Positions 15,001-23,659 of a DNA stretch of 64,000 nucleotides are shown here, one piece after another (within the stretch, counting starts at the first letter, position 1; each line of letters begins with the position of its first letter). Origin of the DNA: Cyanoderma ruficeps (Eukaryota; Chordata; Aves; Passeriformes; Timaliidae); assembly GCA_008694505.1 (NCBI GenBank), contig VZDJ01000623.1, positions 2,662,442-2,726,441 on the forward strand, written 5' to 3'. The position numbers were made by a program, and so were the translations under genes. The notes beneath the pieces were generated by a model. The model was not told the origin of the DNA. It made no database searches and saw nothing but the letters and a program-made list of their open reading frames with translations.

Positions 15001-18000
15001 GACATATTGACTTTGCAGATTGTGCTGTGTACACAAGTATCTATTCAGATTTAGACTTCTTCTGTGAAATTATGTATCTTTTACAATTAATGTTTTTTTC
15101 TCCTTTTCAGTTGTTTTTGATGTGTACAGAGACAGCAGGGTAAGTGAATGATAGGTTGTATATAATTGTTTTTTATGTGGAAACTTGAAAAGCTACTAAG
15201 ATCAAATAAGTAATAGCTTTGTCTTCCTAAAAGTGATCCTGGAAGAAAAAACAACCAAACAAACAAAAAAATACCACTGAAGTAAAAACCCCAACCAAAC
15301 CAAAAAACACCAAGCAAAACCTACTTGATGTTATTCTGTTCCACAGGTCTTTTTCTATGTTAAATGCTGTCTGCAGTAGGAGAATAATAGGATTAGGGGT
15401 GTAAATATGTCTGTGCCAGTGATGTAATTATTTAATTAATATCTTCCAGAGAAGTTGTCTGTTCTAAAGCACAGAACTTAGGCTTCGCCTGCAATTTTCT
15501 CAGTTCTGTGAATCTACAGGAGGCAACTTAGTTTTTTGTTATGACATGAGAGTCCTTGCTGCAGTAATTTAGAGTAGAATAGACTATTTTAGTTGGAAGG
15601 GACCTACAATGGTCATCAAGTCCTACTGCTTGACCAATTCAGGGCTGTGTGGTTATGGGTGATGTTCTCAGGCACATGATGGGATTCATGGGGCTGTCCT
15701 GGCCAGGAGTTGGACTCAGTGGCCTTGTGAGGTCCTTCCAACTCAGCATATTCTGTGACTCTTCATTAAGGGCATGGTCCAAATAACTTTCAAACACACA
15801 AACAGGTTTGGGGCATTTTATTTTAAGACAGGTATTTCCTTGGGTTTTATTTCTTTTTCCCTGTGTGTGTTTTTTCACAGCAGCATTTGTACTCAGCAAA
15901 ATTATCCTTAATATTTTTTCAGATTATCCTTGTGAGATTGGAAAATGGTTCATATCTGGATGTCTAGGACAGGAAGGGATAATTGTCAAAAGAGGTTATG
16001 AATGTGATGTGCCCAGTTTGAGACAGATAGAAGCCACTTGTTTCTTTTCAAGCTGCTCCAGCTGTGGTTGTGAGAATTGGACAGATCAGAGCCCTCAACA
16101 TCCAGATAGTGATGGAGTTGGGGAGAAACATCCCACCTCAACTATTTGAAAGGCATATAGGTGTAGTGCTTAGGGGTGTGGTTTAGTGGTGAACACAGAG
16201 GTGCTGGGCTAAGGGTTGGACTCAATGATCTTTTCAACCCTAAGTAATTCTATGAAGGTGCCAATGTCAGAGTTAGTAACCTTGACTTCTCCTAGTGTAA
16301 GTGGAGAGAAATATTTGATCAGATGAATTGTGCTTGAAAGGCTTGATTGGAGAAAGTCTTTATTAGAGTTGTGTTGGGTGTGTTCAGAGTAAGTCCTGAT
16401 TCTCATTTTGAATGTTGCTGAACTGTTTTGTGATTGTGTAACAGTAAATCATGCCATAGTTTACAAAACAGGAATGTGTCTCGTGGAAAACAATAACTGT
16501 ACCGTTTCTCAGCTTTCAATGTAGGTACCCTAAAACGAGGCTGTGGGCTAGAGCAGCTTTGCTGTAATGGAAATTACCTGCCCAGGCTCAGATCGACAGG
16601 TGTGAGGGTGCTGTCAGGGAAAACGAGGAGCAGCACTTGAGCATTGAACGAGATTCTGCCGTTGGGTGCTCTGCCTCATAGCTGAGGCATGAAAACAGAT
16701 TATTTAAGTAAAAGGTTTCAGCCTGTGGGATCTCAAATGAGCAGTGTTTCTTCGTCTGTCGAGATAAAATATATCTGTTTGTAGATTTCTCTCACTGCCT
16801 TCTACCCTCAGGTCTTGTAAACTGCCAGATAGCCCTTTGTGTGTCAGATGCTCCTCCTTTCACACGTACCATTGTGGTTTGCAACTGAGTTATTCATCGC
16901 TCCCTTGGCATGTGAGTTACAGGCAGCAAAAGAATATTGTGAGCATGATTAATTTCCAGAGCCCGTGCTCCTCATCAGGCTGGTTGCACAGCAACCTCAC
17001 CTACAGAAGGAGAGAAATGTTCAGTCTGCTTGTTTTAAATCCTTTCAACTCTAAATATGCAGCTTGGGGAAGCAGGTTGTTGTTATGGTTGTAAATTACA
17101 GCAGCCCCCTCCCCATGCTCACTTTAGTCGCTTTAGAGACTGTCTGGAGTTGGCTGCCACAGGTCCTGCTCGCTGAGTTGGAGGTGGGAGTTCCCAAAAG
17201 CCTGAGAGTTGGCTCTGCTCTTGCTCTTTGCTGTCTCCCAGGCGTGAACAACAAACCAAGTTCAAGACAAGTTACTGTGGTAAGACAGACCAATGCAGGG
17301 AGTGCCTCCAGAGCACGGGTGCCTCACAGCTCTTGTTAAGGAGCAGAGCAGTGCTTGTGTCTGTGCCTTGTGAGCGTGGTCACTGTGCAGGAAGGTGCAG
17401 CTGGAGTTAGGAAGATGTAACAGTTAAGTTTGCATTTTACCTCTCTTTAACTTCCTTTAAACAGCAGGCTTTGTCATGGGCACTTCCTTTCAGCACCCTG
17501 CTGCCTAATGCCTTAGTAAAACAAAGCATGAAGCTGACAGTAAAGCTATTGATTCCTTCTTTTAGAATGAGAAGAAAACACTATATAGTACAAGTAGGGG
17601 CATTTTTTCCCCCTCCACTTATGCACAATTTTTTTCCTGGCTTATGCATTTCTGTGCTCTTGTATGACAAAGGTTACTAATAGTAGGCAAAAGATAGCAG
17701 ATAATTAGCCTTACTACTGCTTTTCAGATGCACAGTGCAAGTTATCTGAAAGTGTATTTAAATCATGACATTGCATGTAAGACTTGAGGGAGAATCTAAT
17801 CTTAAGAAAAGGCAGTTTGGTTACTGACCCAGGGTTATATACACTCCATTTAATGAGCCCTGAAAAGAGATATTTAGTTTGTTTTGCCACTTCTCATCAA
17901 TTTCCAGCTAGCAAAGCTCAATGCAGATTTAAGACCATCTCAAGGAAACAGCTGTTGCTGTTGATGGTGCACTGCTGTCTGCAGAGGTGGAGAAACACTG

Positions 18001-21000
18001 CTGGGTGCTCACAAAAAACATGTTGCTTTCAGTAGTCTCAAAATCAATTTTCAGTTTTTCCAGGGTACATTTATTCTCTAGAGAAATGACCTTAATGTTC
18101 CTGTGAAAAAGCTGAGCTGGATGTATTTGGGGTGAAGAGGAATATCTGTGAAAGCCTTTTGTAGGGAAGTATTAGGTATAAATGTTTCTGATGCAAGAAA
18201 AGATTCTCTGAACTGTAGAATGAACCTTGGCAGCCATTGCTTCTGTCTGTGATTAAATTGGTTCATTAGCTTGTTTTTCTGGAGTGATAGAATGAATCTA
18301 AACCCACAGATTCCTCCTCGTGCTGCCTTGGAGCTAACAAGACACCCCCATTAGCAAAAGTATAAGATGGCTTATCATGAGAATTTGTGACAGCCTTTTG
18401 AGGAGGACCAGAGATGGGAGATGACAGCAGAGTCTGCCCCGTTGGCTCTCTGCTCTGATGGTGCCAATATTAATGCAGGTGTTGCAACTCAGCCATGCAG
18501 ATCTGGGCTTGCTCACCCTTCCAGAACAAATCAAAAACCACTCAGGTCTGTGTCCCCCAGTTTGTAGTTTCTTTTATAGCTGTCTGGGTTCAGCACTGTT
18601 GTTTCTGTGCTTTGGCTTTTTCATTTGTGCTCTGTGAGAGGTGTAGCCATGGACCTGCCCTGAGACAGACACCTGCGAAAGGCTGTGTGCAACCACACGC
18701 TCCCTGCTGGGCTGCTGGCCCAGCTCCAGTTTGCAACTCATAACCACTGGTTTCATCTCTGCTGGGACTCCCCACACCTGCAGCAGGGGCTCGCTGGGGA
18801 TGGGAACAAAGCTACCAGAACCTTTCTGCTCTGTGTCTCACAGGTTTCCATCTCTTGCAGTTCCACAGTGTGTCAGTGCCTGTGGGACAGCCCGGGTGCT
18901 GGGGGTGGGAGAGGCAGTCTCCGTGTTACTCTCTGCCGACGCTTCCAAAGCATCTTTGTGTGTTAGAAACCAGATGGCTGTGGGGTAAATAATGGAATGT
19001 ATTTGGTGTTTGTATCAAGATAGGCAAGATCTTTTAAAGAAAGACGATCCTTTAGAAATGAAGGAAAAGAGGAGAAAGCAAAATGAATGTTTAGTAGCTA
19101 CACAATCTTCAGGTTTATTTTCCAATTCCAGTTGATCTTTCTAATAAACACAATAAGACTCTTCAGCCCTGCTTATGTTATTGCAACTTTTTCCTTCCCT
19201 GTTTGAGAGAACTGATTTCTTCCAGCTGTAATACTGGTTTTTACAAATTTTTACTTGCAGTTGTAGTCATATTTCCTTATAATTTATTACAATGTTTTAT
19301 TTTATTAGAATAGTTGATACTTCCTTGGGCAAGAGAACATGCCCCTGTGCTGGGGGTTGTATCTTGAAGTGACTCAAGGAACACAAACTATTTCTTCCTC
19401 CCCCACACGTCTGTTACTTCTAATACGTCTTGTTAGTCTCTGCTTTCATTTTTCAGTTGCAAAGCAGTTGTGCTGTTGTGCACATTGCCACAACTGTTTA
19501 GAACACAGATGTGTTAGAGATGAGGTAGAATCTAGTGTGGACTACTAGTAATGGCTGTATTAAAAATGCCTTTAATTTATTCTTTATCAATCTATGTCTG
19601 TGCAGCATCTTTGAGCTTTTCTGAGCTCCACTAGTGTTTTGCAGACACTGCTCTCTGTTTTTAGGGCCCCTTCTAAGACCAAGAACAGCAGCTTTGTAGA
19701 CTGCTGGATGATACAGCATTGCTGAGGTGGTTTTTCATGGAAAGCAAAATCCCTGTTTAGGTGGTTTGGGGTTTTTTGCTTGTTTGGTTTTGTTTGGGGT
19801 TTGGGGGTTTTTTTGTGGTTTTTGGTTGGGGCTCTCCCCTATTCCTTGTTCATTCTCTCTGGTGATCTTGGTGAATCATGGGAATTAGCCAGAACTTCTG
19901 TGGGCTCATCTGAAAGCACCTGGCACATTCAGTTTATTTGAGCTCTGTCTGATCTTCTGTTTTAAAAAAAATCAAAGTTAATTAATACATCATAGCTTGC
20001 TGTGATACAAAACTCCATAAAGTAAAGGATGTTAGAATATTTTAAGTGCTTAAAACCAGGTAGTTTCAATTTTGACATCTTTTTATCTAAAGACAAAGCA
20101 TACTACAATAATCTAAGCATATGTGTATTTTGGTTGGTGATTTTTTTCCTTTTTTGCTTTATTTTAAGTCTATGGTTTGTTTTAATTCATCTGTGGTTCC
20201 TTTGCAGGGTAAGATTTGGCTAATAGATTTTAACCCATTTGGTGAAGTAACAGACTCCCTGCTGTTTACATGGGAAGAGCTCACCTCTGGAAAAAACTTG
20301 AAAGGAGACCAGAGTGAAGGGGAAGCAACAGAACAGGTGAGGGAGGCTGAATAATATCCAACAGGATTTATAGTCTTTTTTTTTTTTTTTTNAGTTTTTT
20401 TTTTTTTTTTTTTGCTGTTACAATCAAATTGTGATGTAAATCCCAGTGAAGTGAATGAAACCCCTGTGAAATGTGAACTCTTTGTAAGTAGAATCTACCT
20501 TAGTAGTTAATCTCAACAAGTATCACCTGCTAGTTTTAGATGCCGGCAAGGGAATTTTTAATTCCAACAGCACAAGCCCATATTGCAACTTTGACCCTAT
20601 GTCAAAGAAGATGCCCTGAAACTTGCTTTTACACATTTTTGATGCATTCCTTTCAGTTTTTCTTGAAATCTGTTACTTTCTGTATAATCATTTAAATTTC
20701 TGCTTGGTTCTTGATATCTGTCATGCAGTTCCCCACACCTCCAGTTTTATGCTTGGGGAGGAGACAAACAGAAGCTTAACTTCTGTCTCTTCCTCATCTG
20801 GAATACCCTTAGCAAAGCCTTGTCCTCTGGTTGAACTCCCAGGACTTGCAGAACAAGGTTTTTCCATTCCTCTTCCAAGCAGCATTTCCTCTGTAAAAAC
20901 AAGTAATTTCCCCTTAATGCACAAAGGGAGGAATACTCTTCATTTTTTGTATTCCAGCTTTTTTTTCTCACTGCATCTTGAGACAGTGTCCTCACATCTT

Positions 21001-23141
21001 AACATGTCCTTGGACAACTGGGTAGGAGATAGAAAGTGGTGTGTTAGTGGATCTTGGGAAACACTTCGTTATTTTCTGAGGAGAGTTGGCTGGCCAGTGT
21101 GGGCTTTTCTTTATTTCCTAGCTGCTGAACTGCATTAGAGGTCACTGAAATGACAAACTTCATTGAGCTGATTTAAATATCTGAGAGTTTCTTTAGTCCT
21201 GTGGCCCTTTCCATAACACATTGACAAGGAAACCCCACTCCAGGCTGTTGTTCAGGCCATTGCCTTTGTCTCACCGTGGGGCTGTTGCTGTATAAAAACC
21301 CGTTCCATGAACTCTCCTGCTAAAGCTGTCTCCTTTGTTAAAACACATTCCCAGTTCTACTGCTGTCTGTGGGACACGTGAATTTTCATTTTGGAATTTC
21401 TTTTTCTCATTCCCAGATGCTTTACAGTGTTTTCTGTAGTGCAATCCTGGATGAAAAGTAGAATAACTTGTCTTCATATTTCATCTTACATCCAGTCACA
21501 GAACCTGGTGCAAAGTTGCTGATCTCTTGTAAAACGAAACTGTTTATTCCTGTACAGCTGGCAAGTGCATGGCACGTCAATGTGTTGAACTGAAAATTAT
21601 ATCATTCCCCAAAACCTGTTGCTACAATTGAGCATTTAGAGATATTTTTGGTCCTTTTTATAGAGGTGTTTTTTTCCTTCAGTAAGTAAATTGGTTGGAA
21701 AGCTTAAATTATAATTTCAGTAAGGTTGTAGTTGAAAACGTGTTTATACAAGGAAACTGTGAAGACAAGCTTAGGGATTCTATCAGAAAGATTTTTTTCT
21801 ATCCAGATATGTATCTAGATACTATTGCCCAGAGTTCCTTATAGCTGCATTATTACAGCACTGTCATAAGCATGAATTTATTAAATACATTAATAACTGA
21901 TGCACTGTGGAAACTTTAAAGTGAGGTAATGAAAGCCATTATTTGACTGTTTAACATGTTTGACATTTTAACTTGCTCCTAAGTGGGCAGAGGTTTTATA
22001 AGAAAGATAGAATTTTTAGAAAGCGCGAGTTTAGTTGAGTGAGTGCCAAATAAACTCACTGGCAACGTGAGTCAGTCTCACAGAGTCGTCCCAGAAACAT
22101 TTCTTCTGCCTTTATTCATGTCTACTGTTCTTGTCTCTGGTGTCTTTTCCCAAGGATTATCCGGTGTTCCGTTGTACAAACAGCAAAGTCACCGTCCAGC
22201 CCAGTCCCTACCTGAGCTACCGACTGCCCAAGGACTTTGTGGACCTTTCCACAGGAGAGGACGTTCACAAACTGATTGACTTTCTTAAACTGGTAAGAAG
22301 TAGCAGGAAAAAATCTCTGACCTTCCACCTTTGTCAAGTGGGAACACCAAAGTCCCTGGATGTATGCTTTTGTTACTAACACAGAGTACATAATTACAGA
22401 AAAAGCAATATATGAAGCCATCACACAATGTTTTGTCAGGTTAATTGTTTCTGAAGTGATGAAGAGCAAGCTTTTTACTGCTCTCACTTTGCTTAAATAA
22501 TTTTATTTTTATGGGAAGCAAGGAATGTAGTTTGACAAATCTTACTGTAGGACTGAGCTGTTTCCTTTCTTATTGAAATGAAAATATGAATGCAGTATGA
22601 ATGAAACTGTGCTTTTTGAATGCCTGGAGCTAATGCTTTTAACTTTTAATGTTTTTAACTTTTTTCTTTGAAAGTTACAAGACAAATAAATTAGGAAAAA
22701 CCATGAAAGAGTTGTTCTTTTTCAGTCCTGATTCTTTGTTCTTTTAATGCACAGTGACATGAAAACATGACATCTTTGTAAGGTAGGGAAGGGAGGGCAG
22801 GTTACCTGCATCTGGATCACTGACTCTTGCCACCACCATGATGTTATCTGGTTCTTGTATATTCCATGAGTTAATGGACAAGACAAATCTTGTTCTTTAC
22901 TGGAAATAAAATCCTGTCGTTTGGGATGAGAGAGAGGGTTGATACTGCTCTGTTCCATTTGCTGGAAATATTATCTGTTACTGTTCCAAAAAGTGACTTT
23001 GAAATGCAGTCACTGTCTAATCCATTGTATCTGGAACACTTGTCATGATTTATTAGTGCTCTTACTTCAGATAACTCTGTCCTAATATTCTGAACTCTCC
23101 TGTTCTGTTGACAGAAAAGAAATCAGCAAGATGATGACTGA
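1..23141 (+). CDS. CDC123: CDC123, C-terminal part, nine exons (join 1-47, 762-868, 7044-7092, 8699-8774, 11717-11839, 15111-15139, 20208-20336, 22155-22292, 23115-23141)
   Basis: CDC123 (D123 family) is a cytosolic ATP-grasp protein that binds eIF2 gamma and promotes assembly of the eIF2 alpha-beta-gamma trimer, and is thus needed for translation initiation and cell-cycle progression. The joined exons give 725 nt: 240 complete codons plus a split first codon and a TGA stop. The human protein has about 336 residues, so roughly the first 95 lie off the left edge. Visible family landmarks, in order, are SVFPKLNWSAPR, the WCELIPGAEFRCFVK block, the YTQYYDHIS block, VYRDSR, IDFNPFGEVTDSLLF and PYLSYRLPKDFVDLSTGE, ending in an acidic QQDDD tail. 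By family knowledge, the acidic and Asn residues of VYRDSR and IDFNPFGE sit in the ATP-Mg pocket. Reading frame is continuous across all eight junctions, with no frameshift or early stop, so the gene looks intact. CAMK1D follows downstream in the same orientation, as in human. Confidence 0.96.
48..761 (+). other. CDC123: CDC123 intron (714 nt)
   Basis: A GT-AG intron between two recognised CDC123 exons, with the acceptor TTTCTTTAG ending at 761. It is AT-rich. I see no repeat or RNA gene in it. Confidence 0.9.
762..868 (+). CDS. CDC123: CDC123 exon (107 nt)
   Basis: It encodes 35 codons plus two bases, beginning DAYWIAMNSSLKCKALSD and ending with the split proline codon (CC|G). The donor is GTAAGT at 869. 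The sequence is almost identical to the human protein, differing visibly at KAL (human KTL) and DLTQ (human DFTQ), comparing from memory. Confidence 0.97.
869..7043 (+). other. CDC123: CDC123 intron (6.2 kb)
   Basis: The largest CDC123 intron in the window. It is AT-rich, with poly-T stretches and a G run near 5722-5729. I recognise no CR1 copy, coding exon or RNA gene in it. Open frames here are short and lack family resemblance. Confidence 0.85.
7044..7092 (+). CDS. CDC123: CDC123 exon (49 nt)
   Basis: A short exon completing the split Pro codon and encoding FIHCTDDSPDPSLNYE. The acceptor TTTTCTAG ends at 7043 and the donor GTAGGA starts at 7093. The SLNYE end differs from the human CIEYE, a variable spot. 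The frame continues into LVLRKW of the next exon. Confidence 0.95.
8226..8432 (-). mobile_element. CR1 LINE fragment, 3' end, antisense
   Basis: Reads as the reverse complement of a CR1 3' region: a block resembling GGACCTCAGGAGGTGTCTAG, then CTTGGCA, a GAAAACCTC..GGTGGAGGCTGCACAACCTCT block and TTCCAATGCTTGACAGTCCTCATGG. This resembles CR1 subfamilies as I remember them; the subfamily cannot be assigned without a library search. It is about 200 bp, truncated and diverged, without coding capacity. Confidence 0.75.
8434..8498 (+). mobile_element. CR1 LINE 3' tail, sense
   Basis: A short CR1 3' terminus in the opposite orientation to its left neighbour: a TTAGACTATATGGTCTTTAG block, then CCATCCAACTGAAAACATTCTGTGATTCT. 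The ATTCTGTGATTCT end is the short microsatellite-like tail characteristic of CR1. Confidence 0.7.
8699..8774 (+). CDS. CDC123: CDC123 exon (76 nt)
   Basis: It encodes LVLRKWCELIPGAEFRCFVK followed by ENKLL and one base of a split Gly codon. The donor GTAAGG starts at 8775. RCFVK belongs to the conserved ATP-grasp core of the family. Confidence 0.97.
8775..11716 (+). other. CDC123: CDC123 intron (2.9 kb)
   Basis: A GT-AG intron with acceptor TATTGACAG ending at 11716. It contains a small TAGGGTAAATT tandem repeat at 9400-9431. A 160-codon open frame at 8894-9376 has no recognisable family features. No CR1 copy or RNA gene is seen. Confidence 0.88.
9400..9431 (+). repeat. Tandem repeat, three copies of TAGGGTAA(A)TT
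   Basis: Units of 11, 10 and 11 nt at 9400-9410, 9411-9420 and 9421-9431. The TTAGGG hexamer arises at two unit joins, but this is not a telomeric array. Confidence 0.9.
11717..11839 (+). CDS. CDC123: CDC123 exon (123 nt)
   Basis: It encodes the end of a split Gly codon, then ISQRDYTQYYDHISKQHEE and a helix-rich block ending QYKFLDED, plus the first base of a Phe codon. The donor is GTAAGT at 11840. The KQHEEICRS stretch differs slightly from human (KQKEEIRRC, from memory), as expected of a surface helix. Confidence 0.97.
11840..15110 (+). other. CDC123: CDC123 intron (3.3 kb)
   Basis: A GT-AG intron with acceptor TCTCCTTTTCAG ending at 15110. A local 10-bp tandem motif (GAATCCCAGT) occurs about 13725-13759. 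No dispersed repeat or RNA gene is recognised. Confidence 0.88.
15111..15139 (+). CDS. CDC123: CDC123 micro-exon (29 nt)
   Basis: Only 29 nt long, completing Phe and encoding VFDVYRDSR. The donor GTAAGT starts at 15140. Without it the frame would break and the VYRDSR motif, which lies in the ATP-grasp fold, would be lost. The long pyrimidine stretch TTTTTTTCTCCTTTTCAG before it supports recognition. Confidence 0.95.
15245..15322. repeat. A/C-rich simple sequence
   Basis: Low-complexity tract dominated by AAAC, CAAAC and ACCAAACC runs, interrupted by a short unique piece near 15272-15285. It is the complementary composition to the G/T tract at 19760. Confidence 0.8.
15573..15655 (-). mobile_element. 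CR1 LINE fragment, antisense, left part of an interrupted copy
   Basis: Reverse complement of a CR1 3' end: AGAATAGACTATTTTAGTTGG, then AAGGGACCTACAATGGTCATC and TCCTACTGCTTGACCAATTCAGGGCTG. It stops abruptly where a sense CR1 begins and seems to resume at about 15764. Confidence 0.7.
15656..15763 (+). mobile_element. CR1 LINE 3' tail, sense, inserted in an older copy
   Basis: Sense CR1 3' terminus: CTGTCCTGGCCAGGAGTTGG, then ACTCAGTGGCC and GGTCCTTCCAACTCAGCATATTCTGTGACTCT. It lies between two antisense CR1 parts. Confidence 0.7.
15764..15820 (-). mobile_element. CR1 LINE fragment, antisense, right part of the interrupted copy
   Basis: CATTAAGGGCATGGTCCAAA, then TAACTTTCAAACACACAAACAGG and TTTGGGGCAT. 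This resembles the continuation of the antisense CR1 consensus seen at 15573-15655 (recalled from memory). Confidence 0.6.
16167..16256 (+). mobile_element. CR1-type 3' tail, sense
   Basis: A GTGTGGTTTAGTGGTGAAC block, then GGTGCTGGGCTAAGGGTTGG, ACTCAATGATC and TTTTCAACCCTAAGTAATTCTATGA. It is the same style of terminus as the long CR1 copy at 45512-46114. An LTR carrying a similar tail is an alternative I cannot exclude. Confidence 0.65.
19760..19832 (+). repeat. G/T-rich simple sequence
   Basis: About 70 nt composed almost wholly of G and T, with four runs of four or more G (near 19768, 19795, 19803 and 19827). The loops between runs are long, so a G-quadruplex is possible but not strongly predicted. 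Confidence 0.85.
20208..20336 (+). CDS. CDC123: CDC123 exon (129 nt)
   Basis: 43 codons beginning GKIWLIDFNPFGEVTDSLLF. The IDFNPFGE motif is the most diagnostic signature of the family; by family knowledge its Asp and Asn coordinate Mg-ATP. After LLFTWEEL follows a variable acidic and basic stretch ending GEATEQ, a poorly conserved linker. The donor GTGAGG starts at 20337. Confidence 0.97.
20337..22154 (+). other. CDC123: CDC123 intron (1.8 kb)
   Basis: A GT-AG intron with acceptor TCTTTTCCCAAG ending at 22154. It contains a poly-T tract with one unresolved base soon after the donor. A 171-codon open frame at 20623-21138 looks fortuitous. No CR1 copy is seen. Confidence 0.88.
20375..20414. 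repeat. Poly-T tract with one N
   Basis: Two runs of about 17 and 20 T separated by NAG; the N is at 20392. The true length of this homopolymer is uncertain. Confidence 0.95.
22155..22292 (+). CDS. CDC123: CDC123 exon (138 nt)
   Basis: 46 codons: DYPVFRCTNSKVTVQ, then PSPYLSYRLPKDFVDLSTGE and DVHKLIDFLKL. This is the conserved C-terminal block of the family. The donor GTAAGA starts at 22293. The opening DYPVF replaces the human DSPAF (recalled from memory). Confidence 0.97.
22293..23114 (+). other. CDC123: CDC123 last intron (822 nt)
   Basis: A GT-AG intron with acceptor TTCTGTTGACAG ending at 23114. I see no repeat or RNA gene in it. Confidence 0.88.
23115..23141 (+). CDS. CDC123: CDC123 last coding exon (27 nt coding)
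   Basis: It encodes KRNQQDDD and the TGA stop at 23139-23141, matching the acidic C-terminal tail of vertebrate CDC123 (human ends similarly, NQQEDD). The 3' UTR follows in the same exon. Confidence 0.95.
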   Translation, partial: KRNQQDDD

Positions 23142-23207
23142 GGTACCCAGAAGCATTACATTGAATTACAAGCAAGAAATGTGGCATAAGCTGTATTTAG
23201 CATAACT

Positions 23208-23213
23208 ATTAAA
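23208..23213 (+). terminator. Candidate CDC123 polyadenylation signal ATTAAA
   Basis: The variant signal ATTAAA lies 67 nt after the stop codon. A GT-rich stretch at about 23278-23293 is rather far downstream. This is inference from sequence only; the site at 23647 is an alternative. Confidence 0.35.
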
Positions 23214-23646
23214 CTATTGATTTAAAGAGAACCTGCTTTTTATAGTCAATGAAAGAACTGAAGAGCTGTTCATCCCCTGTGTCTGTTGGTTTATGCAGAA
23301 GTGTAGGGAAGCTTTTTCAGGGAAACATAAAAGGTCAGGGTGAGTTCTCACAGGATTCCAGGTGCAAAGAAGCAACAGCCTGAGTGCAGCTGAACAACTG
23401 CTTTCCATTTTTCATAATGTGAAGATTGATGCCACTGAGCTACTCCTTTGGACTCCCCAGTGTAAATATGGCACCACATAATGCTTGTGCACTAAAAACA
23501 TGGAGCATTCTCTGAATTTGGGCACAGTCTTGCTTAATATGTAGTCACAAAGAAAAAGGAATGTACATTTTTATCTGTAGTAACCTTTTAAAATTGTAAA
23601 TTGATTTTGTTTTGGGGGCACTTCTCATCCTTTATGTAAAAAAAAA

Positions 23647-23652
23647 AATAAA
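23647..23652 (+). terminator. Candidate CDC123 polyadenylation signal AATAAA
   Basis: A canonical AATAAA, about 506 nt after the stop, inside an A-rich run at 23638-23657 and followed by a T-rich region. The A run itself could be a chance homopolymer. If used, the 3' UTR would be about 520 nt. Confidence 0.4.
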
Positions 23653-23659
23653 AAAATGG

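Larger units (their letters stand above)
15140..20207 (+). other. CDC123: CDC123 intron (5.1 kb) with CR1 pieces
   Basis: A GT-AG intron with acceptor GTTCCTTTGCAG ending at 20207. It holds a nested pair of CR1 fragments (about 15573-15820), a third CR1 tail (about 16167-16256), an A/C-rich tract (about 15245-15322) and a G/T-rich tract (19760-19832). The stretch 16600-19300 is somewhat GC-richer but shows no recognisable exon. Confidence 0.88.

Noticed and set aside
20623..21138. 171-codon open frame on the + strand
   Set aside because: It lies in a CDC123 intron, shows no family resemblance, and is rich in Leu, Phe and Ser as expected from T-rich intron sequence.
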